Shown in pieces: positions 16,315-24,618 of a stretch of DNA of 64,000 nt; position 1 is the first letter of the stretch, and each line of letters opens with the position of its first letter. The translations under genes and the position numbers were made by a program. The notes below the pieces were generated by a model that did no database searches, was not told where the DNA came from, and was given only the letters and a program-made list of their open reading frames with translations. This DNA is from CABQCM01 sp965145485 (GTDB lineage: Bacteria; Bacillota; Clostridia; Oscillospirales; Acutalibacteraceae), in NCBI GenBank assembly GCA_965145485.1, contig CBCTCU010000002.1, positions 1-64,000 on the forward strand, in the 5' to 3' direction.

Positions 16315-17349
16315 TTAGTCCACATACAGGTGCATTGGGTAAGACAGGTATTCCAGCTCGTCGAGCTTTTCGGCCGTGATATAGCCCGCCGGAGCGCGCA
16401 GTACGGTGGGAATCCGGTTGACGATGGTGGCGCAGGTGTGCTCCACCGTGGCCGGCTTCTGCACAAAGAAGGTGGTGTCCGGCTCGCCGATGATCTTCCA
16501 GTCGCACATGTCGCCGTCGTCCGGCCCGTAGACCTTGCCGATGCATTGGGTTTCGATCACCGGCCCCTGGAAGGTCTCGGTGGTGACCACCGCACTCATG
16601 CCGATGCAGTTGCCCTTGGGGATGGTCGCGCCCAGGGTGGCCGAATAAAGGTCTTTGTCATAAAAATAGGGGACGCATTTCTGGGTCTGGGATTTGATGG
16701 TCCATCCCATCAGATTGCACAGCGCCTCGTTGGAATTCCAGACGTAAGCCGGCTCCAGCGTGGTGGGATGGGCAATTTTTTCCTCAAATTCCTCCGGCGT
16801 CATGCCCGCTCCATGCGCCTCGGCCAAGGCGAGGCCGTAGTCCTCCACGTTGTAGCTGACCGCGCCCTCGATTTTGTCGATGCGGTGCACGCCGCCGGCC
16901 ACGCAGCCAATCATGCGAATCCAGTAGATATCCTGCATGCCCGAGCCGACGATGGTGCACCCGGTCTCTTTGGCCAACCGGTCGAGCTTGTTGGTGATGG
17001 CGGCCGACGTTGTCCAGGGATAAATGGCCTCTTCACAGGTCGTGATGACGTTGATTCCCCGCTCGGCGCAGCGCATGAAATGGGGATACACATCGTCCAT
17101 AAAGCTGAACAGGGTCAGCACCGCGATGTCGGGATCGCATTCGTCGAGCACCGCGTCGGCGTCGCTGCGGATGGTCACGCCCAGCTTGCAGCCGAGCCCG
17201 GCATAATCGCCCACGTCCTGACCGACAATGTCGGGGTTCACGTCGATGGCGCCCACGATCTCGGCGCCCTTTTCGTACAGATAACGCAGAATGTACTTGC
17301 TCATCTTGCCGCATCCGTACTGGACTACACGAATTTTTTCACAGTTCAT
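16315..17349 (-). CDS. DapB / 2,4-diaminopentanoate-dehydrogenase-like oxidoreductase
   Basis: A 344-residue NAD(P)-dependent protein. The N-terminal Rossmann motif VVQYGCGKMSKYILRYL is followed by GAIDVNPDIVGQDVGDYAG, which closely recalls the clostridial 2,4-diaminopentanoate dehydrogenase of ornithine fermentation and the dihydrodipicolinate-reductase N-terminal domain. GSGMQDIYWIRM and the Cys-containing C-terminal half are not diagnostic to me. GAGG precedes the ATG at 17349; an upstream in-frame extension was discarded. No other ornithine-fermentation genes are visible, so the physiological substrate remains open; a deaminating role on a diamino acid is inference. Confidence 0.65.
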   Translation of the reverse strand: MNCEKIRVVQYGCGKMSKYILRYLYEKGAEIVGAIDVNPDIVGQDVGDYAGLGCKLGVTIRSDADAVLDECDPDIAVLTLFSFMDDVYPHFMRCAERGINVITTCEEAIYPWTTSAAITNKLDRLAKETGCTIVGSGMQDIYWIRMIGCVAGGVHRIDKIEGAVSYNVEDYGLALAEAHGAGMTPEEFEEKIAHPTTLEPAYVWNSNEALCNLMGWTIKSQTQKCVPYFYDKDLYSATLGATIPKGNCIGMSAVVTTETFQGPVIETQCIGKVYGPDDGDMCDWKIIGEPDTTFFVQKPATVEHTCATIVNRIPTVLRAPAGYITAEKLDELEYLSYPMHLYVD

Positions 17350-17479
17350 GACTACTACCTCTTTCCTTTCTGATATCTTTATTTTTGTCAGGGAAAAGCC
17401 TTCCCATACAAACCAAAGAAAAGAAATCCGCTGTGGCAACGTGCGGTGAAAGGCATACTGTAGAAATCAGCCTGGTTCT

Positions 17480-17510
17480 ATTATATAAGATATCGCAAAG
17501 TCCGTATGAA
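17480..17510 (-). promoter_or_regulatory. Possible promoter of the oxidoreductase gene
   Basis: On the minus strand TATAAT (17480-17485) has a weak TTCATA (17505-17510) at 19 bases. It lies in an AT-rich patch between the oxidoreductase and the DUF2284 gene. Confidence 0.4.
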
Positions 17511-17549
17511 CAAATGAGGGCTGCATCGTATCAAAATTGTAAATTCTGG

Positions 17550-18098
17550 TTATTCCCCTTTGCCGAACAGCATAGCGCCGAAATAGGTGACGGTGTTGGC
17601 GCCGTTGATGTATTTCATGTTAGCGGCTTCGGCCAGCTTGGATACATGAATCCCATACGCTTCCAGAGAGGGGAGCGCGAGCTCGGGAAAACGGCAGGGC
17701 TGATGATCCACCTTGGCGCAGGTTTCGCAGACATGGCAGCCGCCGGCCCCCAGATGCAGGTGGGGGAGCGGGTCGTCCCTCGTGGCTTTTTGTATCCGTT
17801 GGGTTAGCTGGCTGTGCCGTTTGGCGGCCTCCTCCATCCCTTCGATGTCGTACGAATCCTCCAAAGGGGAGATGGTTTGGTATACCAAAGCATGCTGAAA
17901 CTGCCTGGCCTGCGCCATGAGAGTTTCGATATCGCCCACATCGGGCGGGCACATCCAGCATTTTCCGTAAACCCCGCACAGGTTTGCTTCGCACGCCTTG
18001 CGAAACTCGGCGTCAAATACCACCTTGGAAAGGGGAACCACCGCAACCCGGTCGGCGCCCCAGGCGGTGAGTTGTTCGGTCAGATTTTCTATGTTCAT
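17550..18098 (-). CDS. DUF2284 Cys-rich putative metal-binding protein
   Basis: A 182-residue protein with the DUF2284 cysteine pattern: CEANLCGVYGKCWMCPP at residues about 37-53 and GGCHVCETCAKVDHQPC at about 118-134. These clusters suggest iron-sulfur or other metal binding. The function of the family is unknown; members occur in anaerobes. AAAGGAGC gives a good site for the ATG. It lies upstream of the oxidoreductase gene on the same strand with a 200-base gap containing a possible promoter, so co-transcription is uncertain. Confidence 0.85.
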   Translation of the reverse strand: MNIENLTEQLTAWGADRVAVVPLSKVVFDAEFRKACEANLCGVYGKCWMCPPDVGDIETLMAQARQFQHALVYQTISPLEDSYDIEGMEEAAKRHSQLTQRIQKATRDDPLPHLHLGAGGCHVCETCAKVDHQPCRFPELALPSLEAYGIHVSKLAEAANMKYINGANTVTYFGAMLFGKGE

Positions 18099-18504
18099 GT
18101 CGATGCTCCTTTGTGTGAATAAAGCGAGTAGCTTATCTTGTATCCGGTTTGCCGGCCGCGTTTCGCCAGATGGACCCCGGTTCCCATGCCGCTCGGTTTG
18201 CCTTACGGCCGGCTGCCGGCCAATCGTTGGCGGCCAAACCGGCGCCTATGGTCAGTATAGCGCGCAATGGCCAAAAAATCCAGTGCTTTTTATCGATATT
18301 TAGAGTTTTTTTCGCCGTTTTGCCCCTCATGTGCGTGGCGGCTTGGCGTGCTGTAACCTCCATACAGGCCGACGGCGGAAAACGAGTACCCTCTACCGGC
18401 GTTCCAGGCCCCGTATGACGGTGATGCGGGTGCAGCGGCCATATGGCGATCCGCACTTACAAAATCCAGCCGGCTGTGGGGCCGATGCACGGCAGGGCAT
18501 ACAA
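18099..18504. other. Intergenic stretch without recognised gene
   Basis: About 400 bases between ferritin's terminator and DUF2284. A TATACT on the minus strand at 18254-18259 might be the -10 of a DUF2284 promoter with a leader of about 150 bases, but its -35 is poor. No ORF here is supported. Confidence 0.4.
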
Positions 18505-18551
18505 ATACCCCGCCTGGCGTCCTGAAAACAGGGGCCGGGCGGGGCGGTATG
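18505..18551 (-). terminator. Terminator of the ferritin gene
   Basis: Read on the minus strand, ATACCGCCCCGCCCGGC pairs imperfectly with GCCAGGCGGGGTAT, followed by TTGTAT. It begins 28 bases after the ferritin stop codon. The weak U tract lowers confidence. Confidence 0.55.
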
Positions 18552-18578
18552 GGGCGCTGTCACGCCCGGGGCCGGTGG

Positions 18579-19091
18579 TTAGAGAACCAGGGAGGGGGCT
18601 GAATACACTCTAGCCCCCAGCTCGCTGTCGAGCATATAAAGACCCTTGGAATCCGAGCCGAAGAGCTCCATCTTTTTGATCAGGTTTTCGGCATTGGTTT
18701 CCTCCTCGCCCTGCTCTTTGACGAACCAGTCGAGGAACTGCATGGTGCGGAAATCTTTGGCCGTGTAGGCCGCGTCATAGATGGTGTGAATCAGGGAGGT
18801 GACATATTGCTCGTGTTCCAGCCCGGCTTTCAGAGGAGCCATATGGCTGTCGAGCACCTTATCCGGTTTGGCAACGGCCTCATAAGTCACCTTTTCGCCG
18901 TTGTTTTGCAGATACTTGACAAACAGGAGGGCGTGGTCGCGCTCTTCCTGCGCCTGGATCTGGTACCAGTTGGCAAATCCGTCGAGGCCCTGCTCTACAT
19001 AGTAATTGGCAAAGTCAAGATAAAGATAAGCCGAATACAGCTCTTTGTTGATCTGCTCGTTGAGCAGAGCGGACACCTTGGAATCCAGCAT
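18579..19091 (-). CDS. Bacterial non-heme ferritin
   Basis: A 170-residue ferritin of the Ftn type that stores iron as a mineral in a 24-subunit shell. Ferroxidase ligands can be seen in NEQINKELYSAYLYLDFANY (Glu), QIQAQEERDHALLFVKYL (E-E-R-D-H-A) and KEQGEEETNAENLI (E-Q-x-E-E). No extended C-terminal haem ligand. The ATG at 19091 follows AAAGGAG. It is monocistronic, with a strong vegetative promoter overlapped by a perfect inverted repeat that probably binds a regulator. Confidence 0.93.
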   Translation of the reverse strand: MLDSKVSALLNEQINKELYSAYLYLDFANYYVEQGLDGFANWYQIQAQEERDHALLFVKYLQNNGEKVTYEAVAKPDKVLDSHMAPLKAGLEHEQYVTSLIHTIYDAAYTAKDFRTMQFLDWFVKEQGEEETNAENLIKKMELFGSDSKGLYMLDSELGARVYSAPSLVL

Positions 19092-19126
19092 ATTGGACGC
19101 TCCTTTCAAATTTTAATTCCACGGTT

Positions 19127-19155
19127 AGTATAACGCATCTGTGAAGGTTATTCAA
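19127..19155 (-). promoter_or_regulatory. Ferritin promoter
   Basis: On the minus strand TTGAAT (19150-19155) and TATACT (19127-19132) are separated by 17 bases. Leader length would be about 28 bases. Confidence 0.8.
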
Positions 19156-19172
19156 GATGCATCCTTCACAGA
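19138..19172. promoter_or_regulatory. Perfect inverted repeat over the ferritin -35 box
   Basis: TCTGTGAAGG (19138-19147) and CCTTCACAGA (19163-19172) are perfect 10-bp reverse complements separated by 15 bases. They flank the -35 hexamer, the classic position for a repressor dimer. The sequence resembles neither the Fur nor the PerR consensus I know. Confidence 0.65.
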
Positions 19173-19418
19173 AAGATTTTGCCCATACTAGACCGAGTTA
19201 GTCTATTTTGTCCAACCGGCGTAAATGGGAGAATCTGGCTTGCCCGGGCGCTTAGTAGCAATGGAGCCCTGCGGATTATCCCGCGCCAGTGGCCCCCGGG
19301 GATGCCGTCGCGGCGGGCCATGGTGCCCGCATGCGCCTGCCGCTTTGGACAGGCTTACAGCAGGGCCACACCGTCAAAAGCACCATAAATTTTGCCTCGC
19401 TTTTGTCGGCCTCTCTAA

Positions 19419-19447
19419 TTGAATTTGGGCGGAGGCTGTGCTATGAT
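19419..19447 (+). promoter_or_regulatory. Promoter of the glycyl radical operon
   Basis: TTGAAT (19419-19424), a 17-base spacer and TATGAT (19442-19447) with an upstream TG one base away (extended -10). Transcription would start near 19454, about 60 bases before the activase. Confidence 0.7.
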
Positions 19448-19513
19448 GTGCGAAACATAAAAGACCGGGAAAAGAGACATGCCCCGTCGATGCGGGGAAG
19501 AGGGGGCCTTCGC

Positions 19514-20410
19514 GTGGACGGGATGATTTTTAACATACAGCGTTTTTCGCTGCACGATGGGCCGGGTATTCGCACCACCGTTTTTCTCTCCGGCTGCAAT
19601 CTGCGCTGCCGGTGGTGCCATAATCCCGAAAGCTTTACGCAAAAGCCGGTGGTAAGGCACTTCCCGATGAAGTGCATTGGCTGTGCCAAGTGCATGGAGG
19701 TGTGCCCCCAGCACTGCCACATCAGCGTGAATGGGGTGCACCAAATCCTGCGGCAGGATTGCGTATCCTGCGGCAAATGCGCCGAGGCGTGCTATGCCGG
19801 CGCGCTGGAGATGAGCAGCCGCAGGGCCGGCAGCGATGAAATTTTGTCCACCGTATTGCTCGACCGCCCCTTTTATAAGGAGACCGGCGGCATGACCGTG
19901 TCGGGCGGGGAGCCGATGCTGCAAAGCGAGTTTGCTCTGGCGCTGCTGCGCGGGGCAAAGGAGGCCGGCGTCTCCACCGCTCTGGATACGGCGGGGGCGG
20001 TCCCCTTTGAGCGGTATGAGGCGGTGCTGCCTTATGTGGATTTATTTTTATACGATATGAAATGCATGGACCCGCAAACCCATCGAAAGGCCACCGGAGT
20101 GGACAATGCCCTGATTTTGGAGAATCTTCAAAGGTTATGCGGGCGCGGAGCGCGGGTGCTCATCCGCGTGCCGGTCATCCCCGGTGTCAACGACAGCGAG
20201 GACAACATGGCGGCGCTGGGGGCCTTTCTGGCCCCGCTGGAGGGGATCGAGGGGGTGGAGCTGCTGCCCTATCATCCGCTCGGCGGCGGGAAATACGAGT
20301 CGCTCGGCCTGCCCTACCCGTCGGCCGGGCTGGAGCCCCCCTCCCGGGAGGAGATGGAGGCGCTGTGCCAGGTGGTCCGCCGCAGCGGCGTGGACTGTAA
20401 AATCTCATGA
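19514..20410 (+). CDS. Glycyl-radical-enzyme activating enzyme (radical SAM)
   Basis: A 298-residue radical SAM protein that installs the glycyl radical on its partner. The SAM-cluster motif is CNLRCRWC in LSGCNLRCRWCHNP (about residues 30-37). A ferredoxin-like insert with CIGCAKCMEVC and CVSCGKCAEAC carries two more clusters, as in activases of glycerol dehydratase, choline lyase and hydroxyphenylacetate decarboxylase rather than PFL itself. GTG 19514 has AGAGGGGG at good spacing; ATG 19523 is the alternative start. It precedes its presumed substrate by 222 bases. Confidence 0.93.
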   Translation: MDGMIFNIQRFSLHDGPGIRTTVFLSGCNLRCRWCHNPESFTQKPVVRHFPMKCIGCAKCMEVCPQHCHISVNGVHQILRQDCVSCGKCAEACYAGALEMSSRRAGSDEILSTVLLDRPFYKETGGMTVSGGEPMLQSEFALALLRGAKEAGVSTALDTAGAVPFERYEAVLPYVDLFLYDMKCMDPQTHRKATGVDNALILENLQRLCGRGARVLIRVPVIPGVNDSEDNMAALGAFLAPLEGIEGVELLPYHPLGGGKYESLGLPYPSAGLEPPSREEMEALCQVVRRSGVDCKIS

Positions 20411-20419
20411 GAGGATGTC

Positions 20420-20444
20420 CCCCGGCATCAGGGCGCCCGGGGGT
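20420..20444 (+). promoter_or_regulatory. Hairpin between activase and glycyl radical enzyme
   Basis: CCCCCGG and CCGGGGG pair within the 222-base spacer. No U tract follows, so it may process or stabilise the mRNA rather than terminate it. This could allow different levels of the two proteins. Confidence 0.35.
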
Positions 20445-20632
20445 ATCGCACCGCTTTTGCCCCACATGGCGGCAGGCCCTGCTTTTTTAGAGCGGGGGAG
20501 GGCGCCGGGCCGGACGCCGGCTTTCGGGATGCATTCTCCTCTGGCCGGAAACATCCGGCGAATCCAACCTTGTCTCATGACCCGTCCGCGGGTTTTCGAG
20601 GATAATCTGTCAGTCCTTTGGGAGGGATTGCA

Positions 20633-22789
20633 ATGACCTATTATGACCGAATCCGCAAGGTCGCGCAGACCAAATCGGAGCATAACCGCATTAAACTGGA
20701 AAAGTATGGCCGCAGCGGCTATTTTGACACCGACGACAAGGGGATGATCCCCGCGCCCGACGGCTTTGACTGGAAGCCGACCTTTGACGAGCGGGGGCTT
20801 TGGCATGGGGCCGGGCGCATCGGCCGGGATTACCGCCGCCTGCTCGAGACCCATCCGCCGTATGTGGACAAATACTCGGCGCTGGCCGGCGCCTTTATGA
20901 TCAACGCCTCCTTCTGCCGGGGAAGCACCTGGGACCCCGACATTGACCTGGGCGATCTGCCCGAGAAGCATAAGCTGTATGACCTTGTCCACGGCATCGG
21001 CGGGCAGCATCATTTCTGCCACGATGTGGGGGGCATCGGCTTTCCGCTCGGCTGGGGCGGGCTGCTCGACAAGGTGCGCCATTACAAGGAGGTTTATCGC
21101 GACGATCCCGAAAAGCTCGAATTTCTCACCGGCGAGGAGGACATCCTGCTTGGTATCCAAAGCTGGGTGCGGCGCAACGCCGACGAGGCGGCCCGCCTGG
21201 CCTCGCTGGAGGACGACCCGGAGCTGCGCGCCAATTTGGAGGAGATCGCCCGCATCAATTATAACATCGTCAGCGACCCGCCCAAGACCTTCCATGAGTG
21301 CTGTCAGTTTTTGGTGTATTTCCTGCTGCAGGCGGTCATGTTCAACGGTTCGGGCGCGGGCGGGGCGATCGACGCCTACCTTAAGCCCTATTTTGACGCC
21401 GATATTGCGTCCGGGCTGCTGACCGAGGAAAAGGCGACCTACATCCTCGCCTCTTTGCTGGTCAAGGACAATCAGTATTTTGAAATCGGCGGCTGCTGGC
21501 CGGATGGCAGCGACCGCACCAGCCGGCTGTCCTATCTGGTGCTGGAGGCCTCCCATTGGTTGAAAATCCCCAACGCCATCTGCGTGCGGGTGCACCGGGA
21601 CATTGACCCCGGGCTGATGGAGCTTGCGGTGCGCTACCTGTTTGAGGACAAACATGGCTCCCCTTCCTTTATCGGCGATAAGGCCATGAACGAGGGCTTT
21701 GTCAAAAACGGGTATTCGATGGAGGTGGCCCGCACCCGCGCCAAGGTCGGATGCAGCTGGGGCTGCCTGCCCGGCACGGAGTATACCTTGAACGACATCG
21801 TCAAGATCAACTTTGCCAAGGTGTTTGAAGTAGCCTGGCGGGACATGATGGACGACAATACCGTCGAGCCCTCGGTCGACCGGCTGTGGGAGCTGTTTGA
21901 ATACCGGGTCAACGACGCGGTGGAGGCCATTGCCGACTCCATCGACATGCAAATGCGCCACATCGGCCGCCTTTCGCCCGAAATGGCCCTGGACTTTATG
22001 TGCCACGGCCCCATTGAGCGGGGGGTGGACATCGCCTCGGGCGGGGTGGACAACTACAATATGTGCGTCGACGGCGCCGGCCTGGCCGTGCTGGCCGACA
22101 GCTTCGGGGCGCTGCGAGAGCGGGTGGAAAAGGAGCATCGCTGCACCTTCCGGGAGCTGGACGAGATTTTGAAAAACAACTGGGAGGGCCACGAGGACCT
22201 TCGCCTGCTCTTTTCCCGCACCCCCCGCTACGGCAGCGGCGGCAGCTATGCGGACGAATGCGCAGTCCGCTTTATCGACATCTTTGTCAAGGCGGTCAAG
22301 AAGGGGCCGACCAAGGATGGTTACAACATGATTCCCGGCCTCTTTTCCTGGGCCAACACCCTGCCGATGGGCCGGGTGCTGGGGGCCACCCCCAATGGCC
22401 GCAAGGCGGGCGAGCCCATCAATCACGGGGCCAACCCATTGCCCGGCTTCAAGGAGTCGGGCGAGCTGACCGCCATGGCGCTGGCCGTCTCTTCGGTCCA
22501 GCCCATGTGGGGGAATACCGCCCCCATCCAGCTCGAGATCGATCCCATCCTCGGCAAAGACGAGGGCGGAGTGGAAAAGATGGTCTCCTTCCTGATGACC
22601 TATTGCTGCGATCTCAACGGCACCCTGGTCAACATCAATATACTGGATAAGGACACCATCCTGGACGCGCACGCCCATCCGGAGAGGCACCCCGATCTGG
22701 TGGTGCGGGTAACGGGATTCTCTGCCTACTTCTGCAATCTGTCGCAGGATTTCCGTCAACTGGTCGTCGACCGGATCATTCGGGGATAA
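20633..22789 (+). CDS. Divergent glycyl radical enzyme, PFL/diol-dehydratase superfamily
   Basis: A 718-residue enzyme. The glycyl radical site is G695 in RVTGFSAYF near the C-terminus. The thiyl cysteine is probably C374 in KVGCSWGCLPGTEY, aligning with the V-G-C of diol dehydratases, but the following Val-Glu-Pro is replaced by Ser-Trp-Gly and a second cysteine, C378. The Glu that acts as acid/base in eliminase-type members is therefore missing. N-terminal HHFCHDVGGIGFPLGWGG is also unusual. ATG 20633 follows GGGAGGG; a TTG 15 bases upstream is rejected. No transporter, microcompartment or substrate gene is adjacent, so the reaction is unknown. It is shorter than the common 780-850 residues. 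Confidence 0.88.
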   Translation: MTYYDRIRKVAQTKSEHNRIKLEKYGRSGYFDTDDKGMIPAPDGFDWKPTFDERGLWHGAGRIGRDYRRLLETHPPYVDKYSALAGAFMINASFCRGSTWDPDIDLGDLPEKHKLYDLVHGIGGQHHFCHDVGGIGFPLGWGGLLDKVRHYKEVYRDDPEKLEFLTGEEDILLGIQSWVRRNADEAARLASLEDDPELRANLEEIARINYNIVSDPPKTFHECCQFLVYFLLQAVMFNGSGAGGAIDAYLKPYFDADIASGLLTEEKATYILASLLVKDNQYFEIGGCWPDGSDRTSRLSYLVLEASHWLKIPNAICVRVHRDIDPGLMELAVRYLFEDKHGSPSFIGDKAMNEGFVKNGYSMEVARTRAKVGCSWGCLPGTEYTLNDIVKINFAKVFEVAWRDMMDDNTVEPSVDRLWELFEYRVNDAVEAIADSIDMQMRHIGRLSPEMALDFMCHGPIERGVDIASGGVDNYNMCVDGAGLAVLADSFGALRERVEKEHRCTFRELDEILKNNWEGHEDLRLLFSRTPRYGSGGSYADECAVRFIDIFVKAVKKGPTKDGYNMIPGLFSWANTLPMGRVLGATPNGRKAGEPINHGANPLPGFKESGELTAMALAVSSVQPMWGNTAPIQLEIDPILGKDEGGVEKMVSFLMTYCCDLNGTLVNINILDKDTILDAHAHPERHPDLVVRVTGFSAYFCNLSQDFRQLVVDRIIRG

Positions 22790-22826
22790 TCTTGCCCCTG
22801 GTAAACGCGACTAGCATTCATAGGCT

Positions 22827-22864
22827 AAATCAAAACCACCAGGAAACTGGTGGTTTTGATTTTG
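22827..22864 (+). terminator. Terminator of the glycyl radical operon
   Basis: A near-perfect 15-bp stem built on AATCAAAACCACCA and TGGTGGTTTTGATT encloses GGAAAC and is followed by TTTGTTG. It can work in both directions. Confidence 0.85.
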
Positions 22865-22984
22865 TTGTCCGTTTGGTGGAATAAGCCCCCGCTGGACCGA
22901 GGAGAGTAGGCAAAAACAGGCTTTGGAAGGAAGGCTTCGATGCCGCTGAAAAACACCTCGGCTGAAGTTGAATACTCTGATTTA

Positions 22985-23010
22985 TGAAACTTTTTGAGAA
23001 TGTGAATGTA
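22985..23010 (+). promoter_or_regulatory. Possible ECF-type autoregulated promoter
   Basis: TGAAAC (22985-22990), a 16-base spacer and TGTA (23007-23010) resemble the TGAAAC...CGTA pattern of gram-positive ECF sigma factors such as SigW. It lies 30 bases before the sigma gene, suggesting autoregulation. The -10 deviates by one base. Confidence 0.4.
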
Positions 23011-23040
23011 TCTAAGTAGTGAACGCAAAGGAGGGAAGAC

Positions 23041-23523
23041 ATGATTGATTCGGATAGCGGCGTTTTTGACTTTGAGCAACAATTTTTACTACTGGAGAAA
23101 AGCCTTTATTTAACCGCCTTAAGCATTTTAAGGAATCCAGAAGACGCGAAAGATGCGGTACAGGAAGCAATTTATTGCGCGTATCGAAAGCGGAATTCTT
23201 TAAAAAACACAACGGCTTTTAAAGCATGGATTACCAAAATAGTAATCAACGAATCTTATAAAATTTTTCACAAAAGAAAAAAGTTCATTGATATAGACGA
23301 ATGCGATTATTTCTGTTTCGAGTTCGCAAAGGACAGTGACCTTATTTTTTTTGACTTGATTTCGAAACTGAGAAAGAGGTCGGATAAAACCATTGTTATA
23401 CTAAGGTTTTATCATGATTTCTCCTTAAAGCAGATCAGCGAATTACTAAAAATCCCGATATCAACCGTTAAATCACGTTATTATCGCGCATTAGAAAAGA
23501 TAAAAAGCGAAATGGAGGAATAG
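23041..23523 (+). CDS. ECF-type RNA polymerase sigma factor
   Basis: A 160-residue sigma-70 family protein with only regions 2 and 4. Region 2 spans about 18-85 (LYLTALSILRNPEDAKDAVQEA, then AWITKIVINESY). Region 4 spans about 100-155 with the HTH FSLKQISELLKIPISTVKSR. An AAAGGAGGG site precedes the ATG. The coding sequence is clearly richer in A and T than surrounding genes, which hints at a different origin. The next gene begins 3 bases after its stop and probably encodes its membrane anti-sigma factor. Confidence 0.92.
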   Translation: MIDSDSGVFDFEQQFLLLEKSLYLTALSILRNPEDAKDAVQEAIYCAYRKRNSLKNTTAFKAWITKIVINESYKIFHKRKKFIDIDECDYFCFEFAKDSDLIFFDLISKLRKRSDKTIVILRFYHDFSLKQISELLKIPISTVKSRYYRALEKIKSEMEE

Positions 23524-23526
23524 AGG

Positions 23527-24543
23527 GTGCAATATGATTGCCTGGAAGAAAAGATGATGGCTGCTTGCCAGCGGCTGAAACAAAACGTCCTGGTTCCCAA
23601 CGATTTTACATTCGCTGCGTCAGCGGACTCAAAATTTTATCAAAGCAGAAAGTGGACAAAAATAATTTCATTGGCGGTATGCATTGTATTGATTGGTATT
23701 GTTTCAGTATCGGCTTTTACCGGGAATTTTTACTTTATCCCCGGGTTGGGGACATTTTTTCATGACGATCCTGTAGTCACACATTCGATTGAGAAAATTA
23801 TTGAAATCGAGTCGGGCGGCTTTACCCATAAAGTCTTATCCGCATATATCATGAAAGGCCGCATCTATTTCGATATTCTCTATTATCCATCGGATGTTGG
23901 GGCGACATTTGACGGGCAGCATACGGATTACCAGGTATACTACAATGGGCAAATATGCGGCGATGAAATCCAAAGCTTCGGCTCCGCCATCCATTTAAGT
24001 TATTACATGCCCGAAACCAAGCGGGGGCAAGAGATGGAGGTTTCGTTGTACTCGAACCATACCGATATTGCCGATATTGTACTCTATCCAATCCATAATA
24101 CGGAATATTTTAATCAAGAAAGGCCATACGCCGTAGCAAAGGATATTGTGCTTGCTGCGGATGTACAAACTCAAGGTAATCAGACGCAGGTGTTTGTCAG
24201 CGCCATTTTGCCCAAAGACGCCGATCGCACCCAGCTTGTCAATCAATGCCGTCTGGGCTTTTCGGAAAGCAGCATCTATATTCGAGACTCCAGCGGACAG
24301 ATCTATCGAGATTGCAGTATGGAGTATTATGATGAAAGCCTGGGAAATTATGTGCTTCCCCTGGACGGTGATGACGCGGCTGCTGAAAATCTGATCCTAC
24401 ACCGGTCCTATCACTTTTTCTATTTTGACATCCCGGAAAATATACGTGAGTTTACTATCGTTATCCCACAGATTACGTATGCGTCCAAACACAATGAAAG
24501 CATTGTAGAATATGGACCATGGGAAATTCACGTGACCAGATAA
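23527..24543 (+). CDS. Membrane-anchored anti-sigma-like protein (DUF4179-like)
   Basis: A 338-residue protein with a cytoplasmic N-terminus of about 42 residues, one transmembrane helix at about 43-62 (IISLAVCIVLIGIVSVSAF) and a large extracytoplasmic domain beginning IPGLGTFFHDD, like DUF4179 proteins paired with clostridial ECF sigmas. The GTG start has GGAGG 8 bases upstream inside the sigma gene, indicating tight coupling. It is AT-rich like the sigma gene. It probably holds the sigma factor at the membrane until a signal arrives; the extracellular domain is not otherwise recognised. Confidence 0.7.
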   Translation: MQYDCLEEKMMAACQRLKQNVLVPNDFTFAASADSKFYQSRKWTKIISLAVCIVLIGIVSVSAFTGNFYFIPGLGTFFHDDPVVTHSIEKIIEIESGGFTHKVLSAYIMKGRIYFDILYYPSDVGATFDGQHTDYQVYYNGQICGDEIQSFGSAIHLSYYMPETKRGQEMEVSLYSNHTDIADIVLYPIHNTEYFNQERPYAVAKDIVLAADVQTQGNQTQVFVSAILPKDADRTQLVNQCRLGFSESSIYIRDSSGQIYRDCSMEYYDESLGNYVLPLDGDDAAAENLILHRSYHFFYFDIPENIREFTIVIPQITYASKHNESIVEYGPWEIHVTR

Positions 24544-24567
24544 CATGGTTCCTGTTTTCAGCGATAT

Positions 24568-24618
24568 GGAAGGCGAAAGCACTCGGTATTTCCAGGGTGC
24601 TTTCGCCTTCCATACGAT
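24568..24618 (+). terminator. Terminator of the sigma/anti-sigma operon
   Basis: GGAAGGCGAAAGCAC and GTGCTTTCGCCTTCC form a long stem, followed by ATACGATTTTT. It starts 25 bases after the stop codon. Confidence 0.8.

Noticed and set aside
20405..22759. 784-residue minus-strand open frame over the glycyl radical enzyme
   Set aside because: Antisense shadow with no family resemblance; the plus-strand protein has clear radical-site motifs.
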